64,000 bases of DNA from Deltaproteobacteria bacterium (GCA_031266055.1 JAISBT010000016.1:1-64000), one strand, 5' to 3'; shown: positions 53,750 through 61,503, counted from the stretch's first letter. The notes: generated by a model from the sequence alone, not told the origin. Numbers and translations are program-made.

Positions 53750-54256
53750 ATGAAGCTCAAGATCGCGCTGAGCTTTTTTGCGGTTTTTACCCTGGCGGTT
53801 TCCTGCATGTTGCATTATTACCTGCCGCGTAAAGAACTGGTCACGCTTACCGGCATAGATTCCAAGCGGGCGGAGGCCATACCCGTGGAGCGCGACCGGG
53901 CTGACGACAACAGGCCCCTGGATATCTATTATATTTTTGTGCTGGATAAGGGCAACAATTCGCGTGTTTTCAGCAATGTGAATACCGCCTGGGGCTTTCC
54001 CCCCTATTTTAAATTCGACTCCGCGGATATGCAGTCCAAGGCCGTGAGTCTGGAAGGCAGGCAAGTGGTTATTCGCTATTATGGTCTGCGCGTGCAAATT
54101 TTAAACCTTTTCCCGAACATCACCAGTCTTGAACCCGGAGACGAATCGTCTTCGCTGGTTTCCTGGGTGCGCTTGTCCGTGTTCGGGCTTTGGCTGTTTC
54201 TGCTGATTTTGATTTTTCCGCGCTACTTCCGGCTCTTCCGCGGCAAGAAACCTTGA
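53750..54256 (+). CDS. DUF1523 family membrane protein
   Basis: The 168-residue protein has an N-terminal membrane anchor (residues ~4-22), the DUF1523 pattern YYLPRKELVTLTGIDSKR and NTAWGFPPYFKFDSADMQSK, and a C-terminal hydrophobic segment (WLFLLILIFPRYFRLF). The function of the family is unknown. ATG 53750 is chosen because AGGCGG lies upstream and the longer frame lies inside the preceding gene. Its last 34 bases overlap, tail to tail, the convergent radical SAM gene. Confidence 0.85.
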   Translation: MKLKIALSFFAVFTLAVSCMLHYYLPRKELVTLTGIDSKRAEAIPVERDRADDNRPLDIYYIFVLDKGNNSRVFSNVNTAWGFPPYFKFDSADMQSKAVSLEGRQVVIRYYGLRVQILNLFPNITSLEPGDESSSLVSWVRLSVFGLWLFLLILIFPRYFRLFRGKKP

Positions 54257-55281
54257 ATCGGCACAAGCTCAAAACAATTCTTGTCCCACCAGTGTACATC
54301 CTCAGGGTCTAGCCGGATGCCGGCGTAGTTTTCAGCCAGTTCTCTCCTGTGTCCGAAAAACTCTCCCTGGAAACGCTTTGGCGCATACAAGGCCAAGCTT
54401 GCTTCCCCGTAACCGGAGGCCCGGACTTTTTCCGCGATGAATCCGAATAAGGCCCGGCTGCGCAAAATCTGCCCCAGAGCCGGGTGCGCGGGGCCGTCCA
54501 GGATACGCTCCGGCAAACCTTTTTGCGGAGCCAGCCCCATGCGGATAATTTTAACGCCCGCACGCCACAAATTCAAAAGAGCCTCCGGCAACAGTTCCAG
54601 CACCATTTCCAGGGGCCAGGGGGTGAACAGTTTTTTCCTCCACAGTTCGGCCAGAGCCGTTCCTTCCAGCACCAGGCAGGGGTAAAGCCGGGCAAAATCC
54701 GGTCTTATGGCCGCGCAGCGCTCCTGGTCGTATAAAAAATGTTCTTTCCGCATTCCCGGCATCCCGGGCATCAATTGAATACCCAGGGTCAAGCCGGCTT
54801 CCCGTACCATATGGCAGGCTTGCACGGCGGTTTCCGGAGCGTAACCCCGTTGCGACGCGGCCAGCGGCTCGGCGCAAAAGCTTTGCACTCCAAGTTCAAT
54901 CGTGTCCAGACCCAGAGCTTTCAATTTCAGCAGCAGTTCCATGCTCAGGGCGTCAGGTCTGGTGGAGCAGCGCACCGCGCTGATCAAGGCCTGTTCTTTA
55001 AGTCTGCTCGCCGCGGAGAGGAAAGTTTCCATGAGTTCCAGCGGCAGGGCGGTAAAAGTTCCGCCGTAAAAAGCCAGTTCCACCGGAGATTTTCCGGCTG
55101 GGGCAAGCTGCGCGATTTCAGCGAGCGCCTTGGCCGCGAGGACGTTGTCGCACATATGGGAAGTACCGCTTTGCGCTTCCTGGGAACAAAAAACACAGCG
55201 CACCGGACAACCGGCAAAGGGGATGAAAACAGGGTGGACAGTCGGATGCCCGGCCGCGGGTTCAGGATGCAAAAAGCGCAT
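54223..55281 (-). CDS. Radical SAM protein (Elp3/HemN-like)
   Basis: The 352-residue protein has the cluster motif C-x3-C-x2-C in FAGCPVRCVFCSQEAQSG. Core strands follow: ELAFYGGTFTALP (GGE-equivalent), ISAVRCSTRPDAL and TIELGVQSFCAEPL. These match the Elp3-like radical SAM group, with a C-terminal acetyltransferase-like remnant around VRASGYGEASLALY. The exact substrate is unknown, perhaps a tRNA base. ATG 55281 (MRFLHPEPAAGHPTVHPVF) is used; the frame upstream lies in a family A repeat. It overlaps the convergent DUF1523 gene by 34 bases. Confidence 0.85.
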   Translation of the reverse strand: MRFLHPEPAAGHPTVHPVFIPFAGCPVRCVFCSQEAQSGTSHMCDNVLAAKALAEIAQLAPAGKSPVELAFYGGTFTALPLELMETFLSAASRLKEQALISAVRCSTRPDALSMELLLKLKALGLDTIELGVQSFCAEPLAASQRGYAPETAVQACHMVREAGLTLGIQLMPGMPGMRKEHFLYDQERCAAIRPDFARLYPCLVLEGTALAELWRKKLFTPWPLEMVLELLPEALLNLWRAGVKIIRMGLAPQKGLPERILDGPAHPALGQILRSRALFGFIAEKVRASGYGEASLALYAPKRFQGEFFGHRRELAENYAGIRLDPEDVHWWDKNCFELVPIQGFLPRKSRK

Positions 55282-55302
55282 AGTTCCTCCGTTTGCACGG
55301 TT

Positions 55303-55481
55303 AGAGCATTTTAACATTGAAAATGTTGAAATGCTCTAGTTGGGTCTGTCGGCATAAAATATCATTATTTGCACAAAAGAATTGAATAATTTTTCAGTTT
55401 TATTTACAGTAATAATAATAGCCGGTTATTCCAATTCCAAATCCGGAGCATTTTAACATTGAAAATGTTGAAATGCTCCGG
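55303..55481. repeat. Two family A palindromes flanking an AT-rich stretch
   Basis: Complete copies of the 33-base palindrome (starting GAGCATTTTAACATTGAAAA) occur at 55303-55337 and 55443-55480. The ~105 bases between are AT-rich (GCACAAAAGAATTGAATAAT and AGTAATAATAATAGCC) and show no reading frame. One possible role is the promoter of the radical SAM gene on the minus strand. Confidence 0.75.
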
Positions 55482-55488
55482 CGGCGGA

Positions 55489-55561
55489 GCAAAGCAAAAA
55501 CCGCGTTTTTGCTTTGCGATCCTATCGCTTAAAACGAAGCGCATGCGTAGTTTTAAGCGAT
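55489..55561. repeat. Two strong hairpins upstream of the HIT gene
   Basis: GCAAAGCAAAAAC (55489-55501) pairs perfectly with 55505-55517 around a CGC loop. ATCGCTTAAAAC (55524 onward) pairs with GTTTTAAGCGAT ending at 55561. They follow a family A palindrome directly. The remaining 120 bases to the HIT start show no gene. These may be transcription-ending or an untranslated structured leader. Confidence 0.6.
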
Positions 55562-55681
55562 ACATGGTACTAGAGCCTTTGAGCCTGCTTTGGAATCGAA
55601 ATCAACGGCAGGATGCCGCGCCGGAAGGCTTTCGCATTGCGGCGGCAACACGCAAATCTTGTAAAAAGCGGGTAAGTGACG

Positions 55682-56107
55682 GTGGATAACTGTATTTTTT
55701 GTAAAATTATCAAGGGTGAAATTCCTTGCGCCAAGGTTTACGAAGACCAAGACGTACTGGCTTTTTTGGATCTGAATCCGGCCGCTCCCGGACATACCCT
55801 GGTTTTACCCAAAAAACATGCGGCAACTTTACTTGACCTTGAACCGGGCACCGGGGATTCCCTGTTGCAGGCCATGCGGAAAATAGGAGGCGCGCTGCGA
55901 GATGTCGCGGGGGCGGAGGGGTTCAACTGCGTACAAAATAATTTCGCCTCCGCCGGGCAGGAGGTGATGCATCTGCACTGGCATGTTATTCCGCGCCGCG
56001 AAGGAGACCTGGTCATTACAGCCTGGCGTCCCGGCAAATATGCGGATATGGCTCAAATGGCGCAGCTTGCCGGCCAGCTGCTGGCGGCGGTTGAAAAATC
56101 CGGCTGA
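55682..56107 (+). CDS. HIT family nucleotide hydrolase/transferase (Hint-like)
   Basis: This 141-residue protein begins DNCIFCKIIKGEIPCAKVYE and contains the histidine triad HLHWHVIPR, with NNFASAGQEVMHL ahead of it, typical of HinT purine nucleoside phosphoramidases. GTG 55682 gives the usual N-terminus; a GTG at 55676 adds two residues. It acts in the cytoplasm on aminoacyl- or phosphoramidate adenylates. The next gene lies 233 bases on, beyond repeats. Confidence 0.93.
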   Translation: MDNCIFCKIIKGEIPCAKVYEDQDVLAFLDLNPAAPGHTLVLPKKHAATLLDLEPGTGDSLLQAMRKIGGALRDVAGAEGFNCVQNNFASAGQEVMHLHWHVIPRREGDLVITAWRPGKYADMAQMAQLAGQLLAAVEKSG

Positions 56108-56119
56108 TATTTCCGGCGG

Positions 56120-56290
56120 CGTACCGGAACCATGTCACACTTAAAACTTCGCTTCGCTACGTTTGAAGTGTGAAGATCGCTTCGCCGGAAAGCGTGGTTT
56201 CCGGCTCGCTCCGCCGCCTTCGGCGGCGCGCCGGGCTTGTCCGCCCGGCGGCTGGTACGCTGTCTGTTGTGCATTTTAAACATTACAGCG
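56120..56290. repeat. Inverted repeats between the HIT and IHF-like genes
   Basis: CATGTCACACTTAAAAC and the mirrored GTTTGAAGTGTG (56131-56172) make a hairpin; CCATGTCACACTT also occurs at 33118. The GCGCCGGGCTTGTCCGCCCGGCG part forms a second stem (as GCCGGGC-TTGTCC-GCCCGGC), and GTACGCTG recurs inverted as CAGCGTAC at 56235-56293. No reading frame is supported here. Confidence 0.5.
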
Positions 56291-56340
56291 TACCAGGTAG
56301 AGTGTTTCAAATTTAATCTGTTCCAAATGGAGAGGTAGTG

Positions 56341-56631
56341 ATGGGTAAAACTTTGACTAAAGCTGACATTGTAGACGCAATTCACGATAAGATAAAACGT
56401 AATCGTCTGGAAATCAAGGGTATTGTAGAATCTATGCTGAGCATAATGAAACAGGCCATAAAAAGGGATCATGCTTTGCTGATCAGCGGTTTCGGCAAGT
56501 TTGAAGCTTACGACAAACATGCCCGGAAAGGGCGCAACCCGCAAACTTCAGAAAATATTACCCTGCCGCCGCGCAAGGTGGTGGTTTTCCGCCTGTCTAG
56601 AAGATTCCGGGATGAGCTTAACTGTGAGTAG
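56341..56631 (+). CDS. HU/IHF family DNA-bending protein (IHF-alpha-like)
   Basis: This 96-residue nucleoid protein starts GKTLTKADIVDAIHDKI, has the conserved LISGFGKFEAYDKHARKGRN (beta-arm entry) with NPQTSE, and closes with RKVVVFRLSRRFRDELN, matching IHF-alpha more than HU (FGxFxxxxKxxRxGRNP). ATG 56341 has GGAGAGG upstream; GTG 56338 would add one residue. It binds and bends DNA. Confidence 0.93.
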   Translation: MGKTLTKADIVDAIHDKIKRNRLEIKGIVESMLSIMKQAIKRDHALLISGFGKFEAYDKHARKGRNPQTSENITLPPRKVVVFRLSRRFRDELNCE

Positions 56632-56649
56632 CCAGGCCGCGTCCTTGCG

Positions 56650-56766
56650 CTTGTGATTGCCGCTTAAGGCGGGCGAAAGCCCGCCTTAAGCGGGTTTGAC
56701 GTTGAAAATGCCAAACCGCTCTGCAAGGGTTTGCCGCGCAAATCCTTGCCGCATTAAAACGCTCTA
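56650..56766. repeat. Family A type repeats after the IHF-like gene
   Basis: A hairpin CTTAAGGCGGGC-GAAA-GCCCGCCTTAAG (56665-56692) is followed by GCGGGTTTGACGTTGAAAAT and GCCAAACCGCTC, then GGTTTGCCGCGCAAATCC. The layout equals 11513-11620. It lies between converging genes and probably ends both transcripts. Confidence 0.7.
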
Positions 56767-58215
56767 CTTCCCCCCGCGCGTCTGGTTGGCGCCATGGGCG
56801 GCGGTCATGGGTATATTGGAAAGCACCGGCTGGCTTTCCGGCCCGAAATTTACCAGCACCATGCCGCAAAACGCCTTGCCTTTATATACTTCCATCCTGT
56901 ACACATGTCCGGCCTTGTCCATGGAATAGCGGGTGGCAAAATGTTCGCGCACCAGCAAGACATTGCCTTCGCTGCCGTCTTTTTCCTGCAGGGCGCCGAT
57001 GGCGTTTACCCTGTAGCCGTTCGGGCTTTTGACCATAACGGATTTATTTACCTGGACAGTATCGCCGAAGTAAGCTTTCAGCGGCTGGCCGTCCACAAGC
57101 AGATCCACTCCCTGCAAAGAATCGTCAAAATCCAGATATTCCGGTCTGAAGGTAGTCAGGGTGCGGTTGCCGTAAATTACCCGCCATTGTCTGTTCCCCG
57201 GCAATACGGCCAGCAGCGGGTTGCTGGGCACGGTGTTCAGGTCTGTCCTGTTGCGCACGGGTATATAGCCCTGGGTGACCCCGCGGGCATTATCCAGGGT
57301 AAGCACAGTGCGGTTGTCGAAAAGCCGGATGGATACATCTTTGTTCAGGGCGGTGAGTATGCCCTGAACCGAAGGTTGAAATTTTCTGGTAAATTCGATG
57401 CCCATTTCCCGCATAAAAGCTTCCAGCAGGCAAGTATGGTAAAAGGCCCGCAGGCCTGGGGATATTTCCTTGCTGGCCTCAATGCCGAAGGCGGCTTTGC
57501 CGTTCTGCACGGCAAAATAGCTGAGGCTTTTTTCCATTTCGCGGTCATTATTTTTTGTATGCGTATTTTTTATGCGGTAACTGTGCAATTCCTGCAAAAC
57601 CTTTGTATTGACCTCGGCCGCCACATTTTCGGCTATGTCGTGCAAATTTTTAAACCGCGGGTTTTGCAGAAGCTCGTCGTCAACGAAATCCTGATCAATA
57701 ACAATACACTGCCCCCACCTGTCCGGGTTAAGCAGGGCATTTTCCCGCGTCTTGCGATAAAACCCGCTGCCGTCATGCATATTGATCACCAAATCCACCT
57801 GCGGATTCTGGATGAGGTTGCGTATGCGCTGTATGGTCTCATATTCCGGGTCATTCGAGGACAAGGCGGCGAATTTTCTGTTCATATCTCCATGCAGGCC
57901 GCGCGAGCTGTGTACAATACTTGGAAAGTTCAGGTTCGGCACCACCCAGACGTTGCCCTTGTTGATCTGGTAATGCGTAACCAGCAGAGAAGCGGCGGAA
58001 AAACCACCCGGTTCATCGCCCTGTATGCCGCCAATAACCAGCAACGTCGGGCCCTGGCCGCTCTCCGCGCGGTGCAGGGTAAAATTGGGCAGTTTTTCAT
58101 CCGTATTGATGGTGGCGCCGGAGGCTGTGCCCGCCCAGCCCGAACAGAGGCAAAAGACGGCCCCGGCCAGGAAAGGCAGGAACAGGCCGCGCAGCGGACG
58201 TAAATTCTGGAGCAT
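56764..58215 (-). CDS. Csd4-like (M99/M14) peptidoglycan DL-carboxypeptidase, cell shape
   Basis: The 483-residue protein has a signal peptide (cleaved near AGTASGATI) and a M14-like carboxypeptidase fold. Its zinc ligands read GGIQGDEPGG (Q65, E68) and NMHDGSGFY (H147). The Q-x2-E instead of H-x2-E is the hallmark of Helicobacter Csd4 / Campylobacter Pgp1, which trim tripeptide stems and give helical shape. A likely catalytic glutamate is in FGIEASKEIS. The C-terminal half holds two beta domains, as in Csd4. It has its own promoter and AAGGA ahead of ATG 58215. It probably supports a curved cell form. Confidence 0.85.
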   Translation of the reverse strand: MLQNLRPLRGLFLPFLAGAVFCLCSGWAGTASGATINTDEKLPNFTLHRAESGQGPTLLVIGGIQGDEPGGFSAASLLVTHYQINKGNVWVVPNLNFPSIVHSSRGLHGDMNRKFAALSSNDPEYETIQRIRNLIQNPQVDLVINMHDGSGFYRKTRENALLNPDRWGQCIVIDQDFVDDELLQNPRFKNLHDIAENVAAEVNTKVLQELHSYRIKNTHTKNNDREMEKSLSYFAVQNGKAAFGIEASKEISPGLRAFYHTCLLEAFMREMGIEFTRKFQPSVQGILTALNKDVSIRLFDNRTVLTLDNARGVTQGYIPVRNRTDLNTVPSNPLLAVLPGNRQWRVIYGNRTLTTFRPEYLDFDDSLQGVDLLVDGQPLKAYFGDTVQVNKSVMVKSPNGYRVNAIGALQEKDGSEGNVLLVREHFATRYSMDKAGHVYRMEVYKGKAFCGMVLVNFGPESQPVLSNIPMTAAHGANQTRGGK

Positions 58216-58295
58216 TACATGATTCCTTTACAACTCATAGCGTTTCCTATTTTTGATGCAAGAAAATAACCAATTTTAATCTTGAAATTCAACGT

Positions 58296-58324
58296 ATTAT
58301 AAATACATATACCTGAATTAACAA
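58296..58324 (-). promoter_or_regulatory. Promoter of the Csd4-like gene
   Basis: On the minus strand TTGTTA (58324-58319), a 17-base spacer and TATAAT (58301-58296) form a near-consensus sigma-70 promoter, leaving a leader of about 75 bases to the ATG at 58215. Confidence 0.65.
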
Positions 58325-58372
58325 CGTGAAACGGTATCATTTTTTGCAATTTTCATCTGGGATCCGAATAAT

Positions 58373-58595
58373 TCTGTTTCTCAATCAAACATGCTTTTAT
58401 GTTTGATTGAGAAACAGAATCCGCGACGGGACGTCGCGGCGAAGCTCCAGCCGTTAAACGGCATAGCCGTTTTACGGCTGGCGACAGCAGCGCTATGCAA
58501 AGCATTTCGGAGGCAAGGCGGAACCCAAGCTTCCGCCCGCAGCCGATACATCAACACTGCATGGCTGCAGTTTGGATGTGGAAATGGAATAAGAA
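58373..58595. repeat. Longest family B repeat copy, forming the end of tatD
   Basis: It opens with a hairpin (arm ATTCTGTTTCTCAATCAAAC, mirror GATTGAGAAACAGAAT) and continues ACGGGACGTCGCGGCG, CCGTTAAACGGCATAGCC, GGCGACAGCAGCGCTATG, AAAGCATTTCGGAGGCAAGG and CCGATACATCAACACTGC. The copies near 10436 and 21681 each match most of it. The last ~100 bases are read in frame by tatD on the minus strand. Confidence 0.85.
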
Positions 58596-59440
58596 CAGGG
58601 CTGGCCCGGAACAAGTCCGAAAAATTTCATGGCGGTTTTCCCGCAGGATGTCCAGAGCTCCGCCGCGTCAACGCCCCGCGCTTCAGCCATTGCCTGGACG
58701 GTCAAGGCCAGATAGGCGGGTTCGTTGCGTTTCCCCCTGTACGGCATGGGCGCAAGGTAAGGACAATCCGTTTCCAGCATAAGGCGATCCGCCGGGATGT
58801 TTTTTATGGCCTCGCGCAGAGTCTTGTTCGCCGGAAAAGTCACCGGCCCGGGGCAGGAGATGTGCCAGCCGAGCTTTAAAATACGCTCCGCCATGGCGCT
58901 GTCTCCGCCAAAACAATGCCAGACCAGCGGGTGGTTTACAGCGCCTTCCGCCACAAGAATTTCCAGGGTATCTTCCGTGGCCTCCCGGCTATGTACGGAA
59001 ATAGGCAGTCCGACTTCCAGAGCCAGATGAATCAGGCGGATAAAAGTCGTTTTCTGCGCCTCTCTGGCGCAGTCTTTCCAGTAATAATCAAGCCCGGTTT
59101 CACCCACAGCCCTGATGCGCCGGTTGGTCTTGCAGTTCACCCGCAATTTTTCCAATTCTCCATCTGTAAGCAGATACGCCTCATTGGGGTGGATAGCCAG
59201 AAGAAAAAAAACTTCCGGGTACAGCGCAAACAGACCTTGCCCCTGCTCCAATTGTTCCGAAGACAGAAAAACCTGCCCGATAAAGGCAATCCCGGCTGCT
59301 TTCGCGCGGCTCAGCACTTCCGCGCGGTCGGAATCAAAGCGCCGGTCGTCCAGATGGGCGTGGCTTTCAACTCCGGTCGGCGGCAGTTTGAAAGAGGCAG
59401 GATCAAATACGGGCAGAGGATGTTTTGCGGATTTTGACAT
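58493..59440 (-). CDS. TatD family metal-dependent DNase with repeat-derived C-terminal tail
   Basis: TatD-family enzymes are metal-dependent hydrolases with 3'-exonuclease activity. Metal and catalytic positions are visible: ESHAHLDD, AVGETGLDYYW, ISVHSREATEDTLEIL, VWHCFGGD and METDCPYLAPMPYRGKRNEP, with the LETDxP/PxPxRGKRN signature. The expected end of the domain is near MKFFGLVPGQP (~residue 281). The last ~34 residues (SISTSKLQPCSVDVSAA onward) come from a family B repeat. The start at 59440 gives a ~25-residue lead before SHAHLDD. It lies 13 bases after recR. Confidence 0.92.
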   Translation of the reverse strand: MSKSAKHPLPVFDPASFKLPPTGVESHAHLDDRRFDSDRAEVLSRAKAAGIAFIGQVFLSSEQLEQGQGLFALYPEVFFLLAIHPNEAYLLTDGELEKLRVNCKTNRRIRAVGETGLDYYWKDCAREAQKTTFIRLIHLALEVGLPISVHSREATEDTLEILVAEGAVNHPLVWHCFGGDSAMAERILKLGWHISCPGPVTFPANKTLREAIKNIPADRLMLETDCPYLAPMPYRGKRNEPAYLALTVQAMAEARGVDAAELWTSCGKTAMKFFGLVPGQPCSYSISTSKLQPCSVDVSAAGGSLGSALPPKCFA

Positions 59441-59453
59441 GATTTTAAAAAAT

Positions 59454-60059
59454 TCAGAGCTGTTGGCGGTGCTTCATGGATTGGCGCAAGGTTTCACTGT
59501 CCATATACTTGACTTCCGAGCCAAGCGGTATTCCCAGCGCCAGCCGGGTGACCTTTACCCCCGGATGCTTCCGCAGCACACGGCTGCAGATGTAAGAAGC
59601 GGTATTTTCCGCCTCCACCGTAGCGCCGAGCCCCAGGATCAATTCGGTTATTTCGCCTTCATCCAGGCGTGCGTCCAGGCGCTCCAGATCCAGCGCTTCC
59701 GGGGTAAGATCGTCCAGCGGAGACAGAAACCCGCCTAAAATCAAATATTGTCCCCGGTAAAAAGCCCCCTGTTCCATGGTCAGCATGCTGTCCCATTCGG
59801 CAACCAGGCAAAGAACGGCGCTGTCGCGGCTCTTGTCCGCGCAAACCGGGCAAGGGTCGGCATCCGTCAGAGCGCCGCAGCGGCTGCATAAAGAAAGGCG
59901 CGAACGCAAATCGACTATAGCCTGGCCAAAGCGCGCTGTCTCCGCGGCCGGCCATTTGAGCAAAAGCATGGCCGCGCGCAGGGCCGATTTCGGCCCAAAA
60001 CCCGGCAGGCGCGAAAGTTGCCCCACCACGGCTTGTAAGGGTTCAGGAATATTACGCAT
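59454..60059 (-). CDS. recR: Recombination mediator RecR
   Basis: RecR acts with RecO (and RecF) to load RecA at gaps. The 201-residue protein has the N-terminal helix-hairpin-helix (SRLPGFGPKSALRAAMLLL), a zinc finger with C58, C61, C70 and C73, a Toprim domain (LCLVAEWDSMLTMEQ, ELILGLGATVEAENTA) and the C-terminal VTRLALGIPLGSEVKYMD. It follows ybaB by 43 bases; the dnaX-ybaB-recR order is classic, though two unknown genes intervene here. Confidence 0.97.
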   Translation of the reverse strand: MRNIPEPLQAVVGQLSRLPGFGPKSALRAAMLLLKWPAAETARFGQAIVDLRSRLSLCSRCGALTDADPCPVCADKSRDSAVLCLVAEWDSMLTMEQGAFYRGQYLILGGFLSPLDDLTPEALDLERLDARLDEGEITELILGLGATVEAENTASYICSRVLRKHPGVKVTRLALGIPLGSEVKYMDSETLRQSMKHRQQL

Positions 60060-60102
60060 AGGTTAAAAATTGTTTTTGCGGCCTGGCATGCCATACCCCG
60101 GA

Positions 60103-60414
60103 TCACATAAAACCGGGAATTTTCAGGCCGCCGGTGAGCGCGCCCATTTCCTGCTCCATCATTTCACGGGCCAGGCGCAAAGCTTCGTTTACAGCGGTAA
60201 GGGTCAAATCCTGGAGCATTTCCACATCTTCCGGGTTGACCGCCTCTTTTTCCATAACAATGGACAAAATTTGCTGCTTGCCGTTGGCAATGACTTTGAC
60301 CATGCCGCCGCCGCTCGCGGCCTCAACCTGGCGTTCTCCCGCCTCTTCCTGAATTTTGGCCATCTTGCTCTGCATTATCTGGGCCTGCCGGAGCAAGTCG
60401 TTCATACCTTTCAT
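60103..60414 (-). CDS. YbaB/EbfC family nucleoid-associated protein
   Basis: The 103-residue protein has the YbaB form: N-terminal helix MNDLLRQAQIMQSKMAKIQE, VEAASGGGMVKVIANGKQQI, and VNPEDVEMLQDLTLTAVNEA. It is a DNA-binding dimer commonly encoded between dnaX and recR. ATG 60414 (MKGMNDLL) or 60405 may start it; GGAAAAATG lies upstream. Confidence 0.95.
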   Translation of the reverse strand: MKGMNDLLRQAQIMQSKMAKIQEEAGERQVEAASGGGMVKVIANGKQQILSIVMEKEAVNPEDVEMLQDLTLTAVNEALRLAREMMEQEMGALTGGLKIPGFM

Positions 60415-60694
60415 TTTTCCTCCAAGAGCAGTTTAATTTTGAGGCTCTCCCTCAAGGCGCCCAACAGCGAAACATCGCGGCTGAAGCAGGTTTCGCCTAT
60501 GCCGGCAAAGGCACGTTTTTCGTAACCACCGACAGCAACAAACTGTGGCCCATGGTATATCACTTCGACAAAAATGAAAAGTTGCCCGGTTTCGCCAGAC
60601 CCGTCAATTTTGTCGTTTCTCTGTCTTTTTCATACTTGAAGGATTTGCGAACAAATCCTTGCAGAACAGTATAACTTTTCAAAGTTGAACCGCT
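60415..60694. other. Repeat fragments and a possible coding relic
   Basis: The right part near ybaB has AGCAGTTTAATTTTGAGGC and CAACAGCGAAACATCGCGGC, a family A piece. The far end has GGATTTGCGAACAAATCC and CTTTTCAAAGTTGAACCGC, also of that family. Between them (about 60483-60650, plus strand) an uninterrupted frame reads GKGTFFVTTDSNKLWPMVYH and continues FDKNEKLPGFARPVNFV. It looks like real protein but has no start or family I know, so it may be a remnant trapped between repeats. Confidence 0.4.
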
Positions 60695-60889
60695 TTAATC
60701 CCAATCATCCTTCCAGCGTTCATAATACACTTTCATCCATTCTTCACCGTATGATGACGGATAAAGCTGACGTAAGGCGAATTCATGCGGATCCATATCG
60801 GGAGGCCTTTGAGGCTTCACCTCTTTTGCATTTTTGTCCATATCCGGGTATAAAATTTCAGCCGCCATTTTCTGTGATTTTTGTTGCAT
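60695..60889 (-). CDS. Small hypothetical protein
   Basis: This 64-residue protein (MQQKSQKMAAEILYPDMDKN onward) is polar and Pro/Tyr/Trp rich at its C-terminus (PSSYGEEWMKVYYERWKDDWD). ATG 60889 has GGGAGTAG just upstream, formed by the end of the preceding gene, only two bases away, so the two are likely co-expressed. No family is recognised. Confidence 0.55.
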   Translation of the reverse strand: MQQKSQKMAAEILYPDMDKNAKEVKPQRPPDMDPHEFALRQLYPSSYGEEWMKVYYERWKDDWD

Positions 60890-60891
60890 AG

Positions 60892-61503
60892 CTACTCCCT
60901 GAATTCTTCCCACGGCTTCGCCGTTGCCAACTCATCCTTGATTTGCCTCAGACAACGGCTGCGTATATTTTCTGCCCCGGCATCCGTCATAGTGAAAGAT
61001 TCCAAGGCAGCAACAGAACGTTCAAGCCAATTTTTGTACTGATCAAACGGTATGGCGTCTTCGATAACTGTCATTGGACACATGTTATCAATATATTGCC
61101 CATTATTCCAATCCTCTATATTGGTCATCAGTTGAACCACGGCGACCGGTTGGGAAGGCAGCTTTCCCGCAATAGGGATAACCCAATCCAAAAAAGATTC
61201 GCCGAAATCTTTGCGGAGGAGCAGCAAAAGAGGAATATTCGCGGCGATATCTTCCAATGCTTTGTCACGCGCCAGTTCAGCCCGGTTCCACCTGTACCGC
61301 CCGGAATCTTCAAAAACGGCGAGTCCCTGTCTCGTGGGGTACGGCATTAGCTCTTCCCGGATCTGTCTCAGAATTTTCTCTTCAACTTTCCAAGACTCTT
61401 CTGAACGTTGAGAAGGTGCCTGTTCTCCGGCACGGCAGAAGACAGCGCCCCAAAAAACTAGTAGTACTGTGAAGGCAGATAAAAGCAGGAACTTTTTTTT
61501 CAT
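60892..61503 (-). CDS. Hypothetical exported protein
   Basis: The 203-residue product starts with a clear signal peptide (MKKKFLLLSAFTVLLVFWGA, then VFCRAGEQ). The mature part is mostly helical in appearance, Glu/Arg rich, with WNRAELARDKALEDIAANIP and IEDWNNGQYIDNMCP, and a single cysteine pair (one here, one in RSRCLRQI). ATG 61503 is preceded by GGAAGAAAAA; ATG 61515 is a weaker alternative. I recognise no family. It probably acts in the periplasm with the small partner gene. Confidence 0.65.
   Translation of the reverse strand: MKKKFLLLSAFTVLLVFWGAVFCRAGEQAPSQRSEESWKVEEKILRQIREELMPYPTRQGLAVFEDSGRYRWNRAELARDKALEDIAANIPLLLLLRKDFGESFLDWVIPIAGKLPSQPVAVVQLMTNIEDWNNGQYIDNMCPMTVIEDAIPFDQYKNWLERSVAALESFTMTDAGAENIRSRCLRQIKDELATAKPWEEFRE

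Noticed and set aside
56794-58203. A 469-codon plus-strand open frame
   Set aside because: Antisense to the Csd4-like gene, whose zinc motifs and signal peptide identify the real frame.
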